This document shows positions 24,773 through 33,805 of a DNA stretch of 42,479 bases, one piece after another (within the stretch, counting starts at the first letter, position 1; each line of letters starts with the position of its first letter). Origin of the DNA: an uncultured Ectothiorhodospiraceae bacterium (lineage in GTDB: Bacteria; Pseudomonadota; Gammaproteobacteria; S012-40); the NCBI GenBank assembly GCA_945787715.1, contig CALZJE010000040.1, positions 1-42,479 on the forward strand, written 5' to 3'. The position numbers and the translations under genes were made by a program. The notes beneath the pieces are model-generated. The model searched no databases and was not told the origin of the DNA. It was given only the letters and a program-made list of their open reading frames with translations.

Positions 24773-27700
24773 ATGAAGCACGGAATGAAGATCACTTTTG
24801 TGGCAAAGATATTGGATTGTCGTTTGTGGTTCACCCCGTTATTTCTTCTATTCACTTTAATGAGTTCACAAGCTGTTTTCGCTGGCGAAACTTATCTCAC
24901 TAACACGGACAACGAAAATAATGCGCTAGAAGGCGTGGCTGATTTCGATTTAGATAATTTCATCACTCGTGGGGACGATCGTTCCCCAATAGAATTCAAC
25001 ATCAATCTCACTGGCGATCTCCCTACTGAATCTGCTCATTTAACATTACGTACGTTTGATATTGATGAAAAATCGGGTGAAATTGATAACGTTTATTTGA
25101 ACGGTAATTTTATTGGTTTTTTAACCGGTATGAATGGGCAGTGGAGCACATCAGTATTCGAAGTTGACAAAGACTTTATCGTTGCCGGCAATAATCTCAT
25201 TGAAATTCAGGTTAATGCGGGCTATCCCGATGTCACCAGTTCTATTAAGTGGGCGGTTACCGTTGATTGGGCACAGTTGTTGATCGATGGTGGTATCGCA
25301 GGCCGCGCTGATAACAAAGATATATCAATTATCGCTTACCTTGTTAATGACAATGACATCACTATTAACACACGTTCCGAAGTGTTTACTACGGTGGGGG
25401 GGCAATTTCTTGTCGAAATTAAACTGATAGACCCGAATGGAAATGTTATCAGTGTAGATTCGGAAAGTTTTAGTACTAATCCAGGCGCTACGCAAATTAT
25501 TGAACAAGTATCTGATTACAGTCTTACCGGTTCTACCGGTACTTACACCATTCAGGCGCTGCTATTTTTTGTTGATGCAGATGGGATACTGCAACAACAG
25601 GATATCGAAGCACTAGAGTTTGTGCATACCGCAGGAGTCGGCGCTATTGATATGGATGGCGATACATTAACCAATGAAGAAGAAAAGCAGATTGGCACCA
25701 GCCCATATAACTCGGATACTGATGGTGACGGAGTTGGTGATGCTGAAGAAGTTGGACCCGATATCAATTCACCACTTGATTCAGACGATGATGGTGTCAT
25801 GGATGCGCTTGAGTCCTCATTTTTAGATAGTGATAATGATGGTGTGCATGATCAGAGTGACCCGGAAGATAGTAATCCCTGTGCGCCCAACCTGGTAAGC
25901 GATGCCTGTTTATCGTTGGATACGGATAACGATGGATTAACCAATGGACAAGAAATACTTTTAGGAACAAATCTCAATGAGGCGGACACTGACGGCGATG
26001 GCATTGAAGACCTAAGCGAAGTTGGGAATGATGTAAACTTGCCACTCAATGCTGACAGTGATGATTTTATTGATGCGCTAGAGTCGGCGATAAATGATAG
26101 CGATGGTGATGGTGCCAGTGACCAAAACGATGCTGAGAACACAAATCCGTGTGTGCCTTTTCCCGATGCAGCAGAATGTTTAAACATTGATTCAGATGGT
26201 GATGGCTTGAGCAATGCGCAGGAAATTGCGTTGGGTACAAATCAAAATAATCCTGATACCGATGGCGATCAAATCCCGGATGGTGTGGAAGTAGGCAATA
26301 ATTTTAGTAATCCAATCGATAGCGACATTGATAGCCGAATCGATGCGTTGGAATCTGCCATTGCCGATGCGGACAGTGATGGCTGGAATGATCAGATTGA
26401 TCCCGCTAACAATAATCCTTGTATTCCCAATGTAAACAGCAACACCTGTGTTGGCCTGGACAATGACGGTGATGGTGTCCCGAATGCACAAGACACAGAT
26501 GCAGATAACGACGGCATTCCGAACATCGTGGAAGGCACAAGTGACAATGATGGCGATGGTGTTCCAAACCACCTCGATCTTGACAGTGATGGCGACGGCA
26601 TCAGTGACATCATCGAAGCGGGCGGCATTGACAGCAATGTTGACGGCGTGCTGGATAACGCTAACGACAGTGACGGCGATGGTCTGGCCGATTTGGTTGA
26701 TCTCGATAGCGGCGGCACTCCAATCATCCCACAGGACGCTGATGCAGACGGCATTCCCGACTTTGCTGAATCCAATACCATTGACGCCGATGGTGACGGC
26801 TTAAGTAACGCCGCCGATAAAGACGCAGACAATGATGGTATCCCCGATGGAGTGGAAGCCGGTAGCAATCCCAACTCACCGGTTGATACAGACAACGACG
26901 GCCTAGAGGATTATCTCGACCTTGATAGTGATAACGATGGTCTAACTGATCTCATTGAAGCTGGCGGAATTGACGGCAATGGCGATGGCAAGTTGGATGA
27001 TTTTGCGGATAGTGACAATGATGGACTTGCTGATCTGGTTGATTCCGATAATGGGGGCACGGCATTACCGATCCCGGATACAGATAATGATGGTATTAAA
27101 GATTTCCGTGACTGGGATAGCGACAACGACAGCATCGCAGACCTGGTCGAAGCTGGAGGCGTCGATGCTAATGGGGATGGCAAGACAGACGAGCAAACCG
27201 ACACTGATAATGATGGTTTAGTAGACCTCTTCGACCCCGACAATAGTGGTTCGCCACTGACCACCGATGATAGCGATGGCGACGATCTACACAACGGAAT
27301 AGATTCAGGAGCGGCGGATCAGGACAATGACGGTGTTAATGACCAGGATGATCTTTCAAATAATAACGCCTGTGATCCTAATCCTAATAGCATGGCTTGC
27401 TTCAGTGGCTCAGCCGATCGTGATGATGATGGTTTAACTAATACTCAGGAAGCAGCATTAGGTACCGATCCCACACAGCTAGATAGTGATGGCGATGGAC
27501 AATCAGATCTGGCCGAAGTGAGTGATCCAGACTCTCCAACAGATACTGACGGCGACGGAATCATAGATGCCATTGAATCCAACAACCACGACACGGATGG
27601 TGACAGCATTGTTGACGCGCAGGATATGGATACGGATGGTGACGGTATTCCAGATGTTATTGAAAAAGGCGGCAGTCCTGCCGTTGCAGATAGTGATGAT

Positions 27701-30700
27701 GATGGTGTGCCAGACTATCGTGACCTCGACAGTGACAATGACGGTCTTACCGATTTAGTTGAGGGTGGTGGTATTGACCGCAACGGTGACGGTTTGTTAG
27801 ATGATCAACAGGATTCTGGTGATGATGGTTTGGCTGATCTAGTTGATTTCAAAGATGGTGGTACGCCGCTAACACTTCCTGACAGCGATAATGATGGCAT
27901 GCGAGATTACGTTGATTTAGACAGTGATGCTGATGGTTATAGTGACTTGCTCGAATCGGGTGTTACTCACAACAGTGTCGACGGCCGCCAGGACAATCTC
28001 ACCGATACCGACGGTGACGGCTTGGTAGATACGGTTGATTCTGATAATGGCGGGATACCATTAGCGGCGATTGATACCGACTTGGATGGTTTATTAGATT
28101 ATCGGGATAGCGACAGTGATGCGGATGGCGCATTGGACCTCACTGACCCCGCACGCACAGATCCATGTAACCCAAAACTTGATACAGCTGCTTGCCTTGG
28201 TACTGAACACAGTGACGGTGATGGCTTGACCGATGCACAAGAAGTTGCTCTTGGCACTGATCCCAATAATGCGGATAGTGACGGAGACGGGGTTGACGAT
28301 GGTACCGAAGTCGGAGTCAATCCGAGCACACCGTTGGATACTGATAAAGACGGCATCATTGATGCGCTGGAGTCATCCAACGAAGATACAGACGGCGATG
28401 GCATAGTTAATTCCAGCGATGATGATAGCGATGGTGACGGTATACCTGATGTGCTCGAAGCAGGGCCAGCGAGTAATCTCTTGCTCGATACTGACAGTGA
28501 TGGTCTAACTGATGTCCACGATCCAGATTCTGATGGCGATGGCTTACCCGACTTTTTCGAAGGAGGTCTGAGTGGTATCGATACTGATGGTGATGGCATC
28601 GATGATGTGTTCGATGTTGATCAAACCGGTGGCGTCGATGCTAACAGTGACGGTATTGATGACCTTGTTCAAACACGAGACACTGATGGTGACGACTTTC
28701 CGGATTTTCGTGACATCGATACTGATAACGATGGCATATCCGATCAAGCAGAAGCAAACATGAGTGGTGCAGATGTCGATGGTGATGGTATCGACGATGT
28801 CATCGATGTTGATCAAACTAGTGGCACCGATAGCAACGGTGATGGCATTGATGACAGTTACTCACTCCCTGATACTGATGGTGATACTGTTGCTGATTTT
28901 CGTGATCTTGACAGCGACAACGACAGTATCAATGATGTTATCGAAGCAGATTTTAGTGATGCTAACAATGACGGTATGGCGGATAGTGGGCAAGTTGTGA
29001 CAAACAGTCCGCAAAATACTGACAGCGATGACTCACCGGATTACCGAGATCTCGATTCGAACAATGATGGCGTGTTCGATATCGATGACGCAGGGCTTGG
29101 TGATCTGGATGCTGATAATGATGGGCATATTGACAGCTCCACCGACAGCGACGGAGATGGTCTAGCTAATGTGACGGATGACAATCCCGATCGATTTGGT
29201 GAAGCTGTAAGCGAACCTAGCCGAGCACCATCACCATCAGATATTGATGGTGATGGCATTCTAAATACAGTGGATTTTGATGCGGACAATGACGGCATCC
29301 CTGATGCTGAAGAAGGCGCAGGTCATTCCGACAATGATGGTATTCCGAATAATCTAGATTTAGACAGTGACGGTGATGGTATTTACGACATCATCGAAGG
29401 TGGTGGCATTGATAGTGATAACGATGGCATGGTTGATAACTTCACTGATGACAATGCAAACGGTATTGCAGATGTTTATGACGCTGATGATCTCGACGGT
29501 GTACCACTCAAAGCAATCGATACTGACGGTGATGGTGTGCAAAATTATTTGGACTTGGATAGCGATGCAGACGGTTTCCCCGATGCGCAGGAAAAACTGA
29601 ATGACTTCGATGGCGACGGTATTGCGGATTACATTGATAAGAGTAAAAAACTGCGCACGGCTACCAGTGGCATCGGTGCAAATGGCCTGGAACTATTGTT
29701 GTTTTTCGCTTTACTACTTGTGATCAGAAAATTAATAAGGCGTCGTGAAAAATTTTTAGCAGCAATTTGTGTGATTATGAGTGCAAATGCTCAAGCAGCA
29801 ATGGATACAGAAGAAAAGATAGCAGAAATACCTGTGCATGATTGGCCAATTAAACGTTTGTACCTGGGGCTAGATCTTGGCGCATCATGGTTAGATCCTA
29901 GAGACAATGATTCCAATTTTCATGTTGCTGATAACACCAGTCAAGGAATGAGAATCGAAGTCGGATATGATTGGTCCAAGCACATAGCCTTCGAAGGTTT
30001 CTACCTTTATCCAGGGTCTGCAGTAATTAATCATGTAGATCCTGCGATTGGGCGTTTGGGCCGGGTGAATTATCATATCCTTGGCCTTGGTATCGACTAT
30101 CGTCCGTTGTGGCATGAAAAAGTGATATTGCCTCATCTTAAATTGGGCTTGTCGACCACGCGTAACATCACAACTGATGATCGCATAAACTACAAGCGCG
30201 AATCCACGATGGCTTTGTATTTTGGCGTAGGTGTCAGTTGGCGTTTTCGACAAGACTGGGCGGCAAACGCCGAGCTGGTCACGTATGACAATGACGAAGC
30301 GTTTTTGTCAGTAGGGCTGCGAAAATATTTCGGTGGCAAAAAGCAGGAAGAGATAATACCCATACCGATCGCAACACCCAAACCACCGATTGATAAAGAT
30401 GAAGACGGGGTTCCAGATTTTCGTGATCAATGTACAGACACACCTAAAGGTGAGAAAGTAGGGAAATGGGGATGCGAACTTGATGATGATAAAGATACTA
30501 TTGTCAACCGATTAGACATGTGTCCAGATACCAAACTCGATGCCAAAGTGGATAACAGCGGCTGTGAAATCCCCGAGATTATTATCCTTCGTGGCGTGAA
30601 TTTCGAAACCGGTTCAGAAAAGTTGAAACCGGATTCTAAATACGTCCTGGATGATGCTGCGGATATATTAGTTCGCTATCCCGCCTTGAAAGTGGAGATT

Positions 30701-30913
30701 GCCGGACACACTGATAATCGAGGTAATGCTGAATTCAATCTGCAACTCTCACAAAAACGTGCTGAATTGGTACGCGAATACCTTATAGGTAGGGGTGTAA
30801 TCAGCGAAAATCTTACAGCTAAAGGGTATGGTGAAACCCAGCCCTTGGATGATGCAGAGAACGACGACGCCTGGATGGTGAATCGTCGTGTAGAGCTGCA
30901 TATGCTCGAATGA
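24773..30913 (+). CDS. Giant TSP3-like repeat protein fused to OmpA-family barrel and peptidoglycan-binding domain
   Basis: I choose the ATG at 24773 (AAGGAAAG upstream) over an in-frame TTG at 24713; this gives 2046 residues. Order: signal peptide (1-37, AVFA/G); N-terminal beta domain (about 38-290); about 1330 residues of Asp-rich repeats such as DTDGDGIPD and DSDNDGLTD, typical of calcium-binding thrombospondin type 3 repeats; a GIGANG motif, hydrophobic helix and RRR (1633-1658), like GlyGly/PEP-CTERM sorting tails; a second signal-peptide-like segment ending ANAQA (1675); an outer membrane barrel (about 1690-1860); two short Cys-containing TSP3 units; an OmpA C-terminal domain (about 1935-2046) with AGHTDNRG and LSQKRAELV. 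A surface-exposed Ca-binding stalk anchored to outer membrane and peptidoglycan fits. The internal sorting tail plus signal peptide suggests two ancestral genes fused in frame. Confidence 0.85.
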   Translation: MKHGMKITFVAKILDCRLWFTPLFLLFTLMSSQAVFAGETYLTNTDNENNALEGVADFDLDNFITRGDDRSPIEFNINLTGDLPTESAHLTLRTFDIDEKSGEIDNVYLNGNFIGFLTGMNGQWSTSVFEVDKDFIVAGNNLIEIQVNAGYPDVTSSIKWAVTVDWAQLLIDGGIAGRADNKDISIIAYLVNDNDITINTRSEVFTTVGGQFLVEIKLIDPNGNVISVDSESFSTNPGATQIIEQVSDYSLTGSTGTYTIQALLFFVDADGILQQQDIEALEFVHTAGVGAIDMDGDTLTNEEEKQIGTSPYNSDTDGDGVGDAEEVGPDINSPLDSDDDGVMDALESSFLDSDNDGVHDQSDPEDSNPCAPNLVSDACLSLDTDNDGLTNGQEILLGTNLNEADTDGDGIEDLSEVGNDVNLPLNADSDDFIDALESAINDSDGDGASDQNDAENTNPCVPFPDAAECLNIDSDGDGLSNAQEIALGTNQNNPDTDGDQIPDGVEVGNNFSNPIDSDIDSRIDALESAIADADSDGWNDQIDPANNNPCIPNVNSNTCVGLDNDGDGVPNAQDTDADNDGIPNIVEGTSDNDGDGVPNHLDLDSDGDGISDIIEAGGIDSNVDGVLDNANDSDGDGLADLVDLDSGGTPIIPQDADADGIPDFAESNTIDADGDGLSNAADKDADNDGIPDGVEAGSNPNSPVDTDNDGLEDYLDLDSDNDGLTDLIEAGGIDGNGDGKLDDFADSDNDGLADLVDSDNGGTALPIPDTDNDGIKDFRDWDSDNDSIADLVEAGGVDANGDGKTDEQTDTDNDGLVDLFDPDNSGSPLTTDDSDGDDLHNGIDSGAADQDNDGVNDQDDLSNNNACDPNPNSMACFSGSADRDDDGLTNTQEAALGTDPTQLDSDGDGQSDLAEVSDPDSPTDTDGDGIIDAIESNNHDTDGDSIVDAQDMDTDGDGIPDVIEKGGSPAVADSDDDGVPDYRDLDSDNDGLTDLVEGGGIDRNGDGLLDDQQDSGDDGLADLVDFKDGGTPLTLPDSDNDGMRDYVDLDSDADGYSDLLESGVTHNSVDGRQDNLTDTDGDGLVDTVDSDNGGIPLAAIDTDLDGLLDYRDSDSDADGALDLTDPARTDPCNPKLDTAACLGTEHSDGDGLTDAQEVALGTDPNNADSDGDGVDDGTEVGVNPSTPLDTDKDGIIDALESSNEDTDGDGIVNSSDDDSDGDGIPDVLEAGPASNLLLDTDSDGLTDVHDPDSDGDGLPDFFEGGLSGIDTDGDGIDDVFDVDQTGGVDANSDGIDDLVQTRDTDGDDFPDFRDIDTDNDGISDQAEANMSGADVDGDGIDDVIDVDQTSGTDSNGDGIDDSYSLPDTDGDTVADFRDLDSDNDSINDVIEADFSDANNDGMADSGQVVTNSPQNTDSDDSPDYRDLDSNNDGVFDIDDAGLGDLDADNDGHIDSSTDSDGDGLANVTDDNPDRFGEAVSEPSRAPSPSDIDGDGILNTVDFDADNDGIPDAEEGAGHSDNDGIPNNLDLDSDGDGIYDIIEGGGIDSDNDGMVDNFTDDNANGIADVYDADDLDGVPLKAIDTDGDGVQNYLDLDSDADGFPDAQEKLNDFDGDGIADYIDKSKKLRTATSGIGANGLELLLFFALLLVIRKLIRRREKFLAAICVIMSANAQAAMDTEEKIAEIPVHDWPIKRLYLGLDLGASWLDPRDNDSNFHVADNTSQGMRIEVGYDWSKHIAFEGFYLYPGSAVINHVDPAIGRLGRVNYHILGLGIDYRPLWHEKVILPHLKLGLSTTRNITTDDRINYKRESTMALYFGVGVSWRFRQDWAANAELVTYDNDEAFLSVGLRKYFGGKKQEEIIPIPIATPKPPIDKDEDGVPDFRDQCTDTPKGEKVGKWGCELDDDKDTIVNRLDMCPDTKLDAKVDNSGCEIPEIIILRGVNFETGSEKLKPDSKYVLDDAADILVRYPALKVEIAGHTDNRGNAEFNLQLSQKRAELVREYLIGRGVISENLTAKGYGETQPLDDAENDDAWMVNRRVELHMLE
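25651..29640 (+). repeat. Coding Asp-rich TSP3-like repeat tract
   Basis: About 4 kb encodes degenerate D-x-D-x-D-G-x-x-D units, mostly GATAGTGATGGCGATGG-like DNA. Superimposed is a larger module marked by a Cys pair (NPC-P-x(5-7)-C), with the first Cys at 25880, 26150, 26420, 27371 and 28166. The first three are exactly 270 bp apart. The Ser/Pro-rich open frames on the opposite strand are by-products of this codon pattern. Confidence 0.9.
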
Positions 30914-31454
30914 TAATGCTGGAGGGTGATAGTTAGCGTACTCAGAAAGCTAGATTTTTACGTGGAGCTAGCAACGTGCTACAGGTTGCTCATACGTAGG
31001 TCTTGTGCCGTGCGTATTATTTTTTCTTAAGTGCAGTGCTAGTTCGTAAATATTTCGAACGGTTAATGAAATACATGTCAAAAGGAAAGTAAGCGCTCCA
31101 AATCCCCATCTTTAAATCTGAGTTAAATTTTCGCACCATTGTCTCATCAACATGACTGGCTGACTCATATGATTGCGACTAGTGAAGCCTAGTCGATGAC
31201 TGAGCATGCATGCTTCGAGATTTGACCCCGTAAACTCCTCCAAGAATACTTCTGCCAAATCCTGGTGCATCAGAAATTAAAAGATTCAATGAGCCAAAAG
31301 TGTATGCGAACAAAAATGCGCCTATCGCTGCGATAAGGAGCCTTTACGAGTGTTGATTGGTTTGCGGTAGAGTACGCGGTAGCGAATTGCAAACCAAGCT
31401 TTGCTGGAAAAAGTCACATTGAATGTGTTGTTAGCTGAATATATTGATTATATT
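30914..31454. other. Intergenic region without a recognised gene
   Basis: No credible coding frame. I see three inverted repeats: AGCAAC/GTTGCT soon after the preceding gene, CGACTAG/CTAGTCG at 31176-31195 (6-nt loop), and TTGGTTTGC/GCAAACCAA near 31360-31400 (about 22-nt loop). None has a clear U-tract, so I do not call a terminator. Confidence 0.5.
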
Positions 31455-32054
31455 TCATTGTTCTGGGTGTATTAGCTTTACTTGGGGATAATATGTTTTA
31501 TATTTACTCAAGTCTCTGGTTATAAGATCAAGTTTTGATACCGACGCATGTGCGCCGATGAAGAAATCGGGTAATGCCGAAGTTTTTGTTCCTTTATTTC
31601 TTCGGTATTTGAGGAATACTTTTCCTGTAAGAAATAGTGCCTCACGAGGTAATTCCAAGACCTTGATTCCCAGTTCAGAGATAGCTTGTTCCAATTCTTC
31701 TATTTGAGTAAAACCAATTGATATTTCTGTATAGACAATAGAGTTTATGTACAAAGTGTTTCTTTGGCTATATTGCTCCAGTATACTTTCAGACCAATCA
31801 GCCCAGTGAGGATCATCTGTAAATAAATCGAGTAAAACGCATGAGTCAACAAGGATTCCATTCATCAAATTTTTGGCGGTTGCTATCCCTCTGAATTTAT
31901 TGAATTTTCCTTCAGTATGAGTAGGTTCGCCGGTCTTGATAATATAGAATTTTCCATCATCTTCCACAAAATCAATTTCAGTTTCGGGCACAATGCCTAG
32001 ACTTTCTCTTACATTGCGTGGAATTGTCACTTGCCCCTTTGTTGTGACTCGCAT
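31455..32054 (-). CDS. AbrB/MazE-type antitoxin fused to PIN-domain toxin
   Basis: 199 residues; ATG with GGAG eight bases upstream. Residues 1-60 are a SpoVT/AbrB DNA-binding swapped-hairpin domain (MRVTTKGQVTIPRNVRESLGI...EIDFVEDDGKFYIIK). Residues 64-199 are a complete VapC-like PIN nuclease beginning MNGILVDSCVLLDLF, with the acidic residues D70, E110, D163 and D181 present. In the usual two-gene arrangement the antitoxin ends with a toxin-binding tail and a stop before this methionine. Here FRGIATAKNL runs straight into it, so the tail seems deleted and the two proteins joined. The toxin may also start internally at 31865, but no good ribosome site precedes it. Self-inhibited fusion and inactivated remnant are both possible. 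Confidence 0.85.
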   Translation of the reverse strand: MRVTTKGQVTIPRNVRESLGIVPETEIDFVEDDGKFYIIKTGEPTHTEGKFNKFRGIATAKNLMNGILVDSCVLLDLFTDDPHWADWSESILEQYSQRNTLYINSIVYTEISIGFTQIEELEQAISELGIKVLELPREALFLTGKVFLKYRRNKGTKTSALPDFFIGAHASVSKLDLITRDLSKYKTYYPQVKLIHPEQ

Positions 32055-32396
32055 AATTTAGACTCCATAAAAGCAGAAAAGTAATACAATTATGGTATTA
32101 CCTTCATCTAGATGCAAGTTTTAAACTGTGAACTACGAACTATTTCAGTTAATAATAAATAGATGAAGAATTGCCAGCCTGCTATTGTAGAAATTTTTCT
32201 ATGCTTCTTTTTCAAACGCTAGCGATAGACGGAAACTTCTGAGATTAAACTAGGGCAACAAGTAATCTTATTATATATAAGATGGCTCGTGTTCAATTGG
32301 GGAATTTCCCGAAATATTGATGATAGTATGTGTTTGGCATTTGTAAGCTAATGAAATACTGCGACATAGATCAAATAATAATCAGAAAATATCGAG
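32055..32396. other. Intergenic region without a recognised gene
   Basis: AT-rich spacer between the divergent antitoxin-toxin fusion and the small membrane protein gene. It must hold both promoters; I could not pick a convincing -35/-10 pair on either strand. No structured RNA or repeat was seen. Confidence 0.45.
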
Positions 32397-32819
32397 GTGT
32401 GTAAAATTAAAGTGGAAGATTTGAAAAAAGAATGGGAGATTCTGCATGGGGATAATGAAAAATATGAGCGCTATTCCTTACTCATAAAACTTGCGTGTAT
32501 TTTAGTAACACTTTCATTGATTATATTTTCGGCAAATATTATTTTATCGCTATTTATTATCGCAATATTTTGGGGGCAGGAAGCGATTTGGAAAACTTTT
32601 CAAGAGAGATTGTGCGAAAGAATATTGGTGCTAGAAAAAGCGTTAGGTAGTGACTCACAAAGTCTACCTCAGTCTTTTCAATTCTATTCAGAGTGGATAA
32701 AAAACAAACCATCCACTTCTGGTGTCATTAAAGCGTACGCAAAAAATGCATTAAAACCGACAGTAATCTACCCCTATATCATTTTAATGTTACTACCATT
32801 GATAATTGCCAGCATATAG
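32397..32819 (+). CDS. Small hypothetical membrane protein
   Basis: 140 residues from GTG 32397; a second GTG at 32412 is possible and is better spaced from the GAGG at 32394. The N-terminus is charged (VEDLKKEWEILHGDNEKYERY). Two closely spaced helices form a hairpin (about 28-60, LACILVTLSLIIFSANIILSLFIIAIF). A cytoplasmic helical segment (WKTFQERLCERILVLEKAL) follows, then a C-terminal membrane segment (YPYIILMLLPLIIASI). I recognise no family. It stands alone between the toxin fusion and the ccm operon. Confidence 0.6.
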   Translation: MCKIKVEDLKKEWEILHGDNEKYERYSLLIKLACILVTLSLIIFSANIILSLFIIAIFWGQEAIWKTFQERLCERILVLEKALGSDSQSLPQSFQFYSEWIKNKPSTSGVIKAYAKNALKPTVIYPYIILMLLPLIIASI

Positions 32820-33157
32820 CGACCTCTTCCTTTTTGTTGAGTTAACATGTTGAATAACTGAAAATTAATACGTATTCTACGGAGGGGTAATTGCTGTCTG
32901 ATGGATGTAAATGAACATTAAATAAACAGCTCAAGAAGTGGTTCACGACTTATTGCCAAATTGTAATGACTTAGTAGAATACTCAGGCTGGTTAGAGCGA
33001 TAGGTTAATGCTAACATGCGGCACGAAAGGTAAGAATTAGGCGAATGCTTTGTAGGAAAAGATTGTTTTTTATACAGAGTTTTCGAAGTAGTTATAAGAA
33101 CATAATTCAGATGGAAATCTTCGAAGTTTTTAACATTTCCCCATTGGAGTTGTATTG
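32820..33157. other. Intergenic region upstream of ccmA
   Basis: About 340 bp without a credible gene. One frame near 32930-33110 gives short protein-like segments but is broken by several stops, so I do not call a pseudogene. The ccm promoter should lie here; a TATACA near 33072 is a weak candidate -10. GGAG at 33146-33149 is the ccmA ribosome site. Confidence 0.4.
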
Positions 33158-33805
33158 ATGCTCGAATGCATTAACCTGGAATGTATGCGAGGCGATCGCA
33201 GGCTCTTTAGTGGGCTTAACTTCTCATTGAATGAAGGTGAATTGCTGCATATAAAAGGTGCCAATGGTAGTGGTAAAACTTCGCTGATGCGAATCATGGC
33301 CGGCCTCATGTTAGAAGAAGATGGGGAAATACGCTGGAATGGCAAATGTATTCGCAAGCTTAGGGAAGAATATCAAAAAGATATGCTCTACTTGGGCCAT
33401 TTGCCTGGAATAAAAGCAGATCTCACCGCTTTGGAAAACCTTCGCGTTAACAGCGCAATGTCGGGCAATGAAATTTCCGAAGATGTTGCGTGGGCTGCAC
33501 TTGGAAAAATAGGTTTAAAAGGTAGGGAAGATCTACCAGCGCGAGTATTATCGCAGGGTCAGCAAAGAAGGGTAGCATTAGCTGGAATGTTGGTTTCCAA
33601 AGCGAAAATTTGGATTTTAGACGAGCCGTTTACAGCGCTGGATGTAAAAGCAGTGGTAATGCTACAAGATGTTTTGGCTGAACATCTTGAGAATAACGGC
33701 ATGATTGTTTTGTCTACCCATCAGGATTTTACGGTTTCCAGGGGGAGTTTGAGAATGATTGACCTGGGAGCATTGTCGCATGAAGTGGGGGAGGCGCATC
33801 AATGA
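33158..33805 (+). CDS. ccmA: CcmA, heme exporter ATP-binding protein
   Basis: 215 residues from the ATG at 33158 (GGAG 8 bp upstream). Walker A is GANGSGKTS (34-42), the ABC signature LSQGQQRRVALAG (family norm LSAGQQRRVALAR) and Walker B IWILDEPFTALD. CcmA is the cytoplasmic ATPase of the CcmABCD complex, which releases holo-CcmE during cytochrome c maturation. It overlaps ccmB by 4 nt (ATGA), as is usual. Length is normal. Confidence 0.95.
   Translation: MLECINLECMRGDRRLFSGLNFSLNEGELLHIKGANGSGKTSLMRIMAGLMLEEDGEIRWNGKCIRKLREEYQKDMLYLGHLPGIKADLTALENLRVNSAMSGNEISEDVAWAALGKIGLKGREDLPARVLSQGQQRRVALAGMLVSKAKIWILDEPFTALDVKAVVMLQDVLAEHLENNGMIVLSTHQDFTVSRGSLRMIDLGALSHEVGEAHQ

Noticed and set aside
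25552-29542. Long Ser/Pro-rich open frames on the minus strand and Met-rich frames on the plus strand within the repeat tract
   Set aside because: They mirror the GATGGTGATGGC-type codons of the Asp-rich repeats and have no ribosome sites or domain content.
25651-29640. CRISPR-like regular DNA repetition
   Set aside because: The repeats are degenerate, coding and in frame, with no constant direct repeat separated by unique spacers.
31176-31195. CGACTAG/CTAGTCG hairpin as a terminator of the giant gene
   Set aside because: It lies about 260 bp after the stop and has no U-tract.
32930-33110. Apparent decayed gene upstream of ccmA
   Set aside because: The best frame has several stops and I could not recognise a family, so chance translation is as likely.
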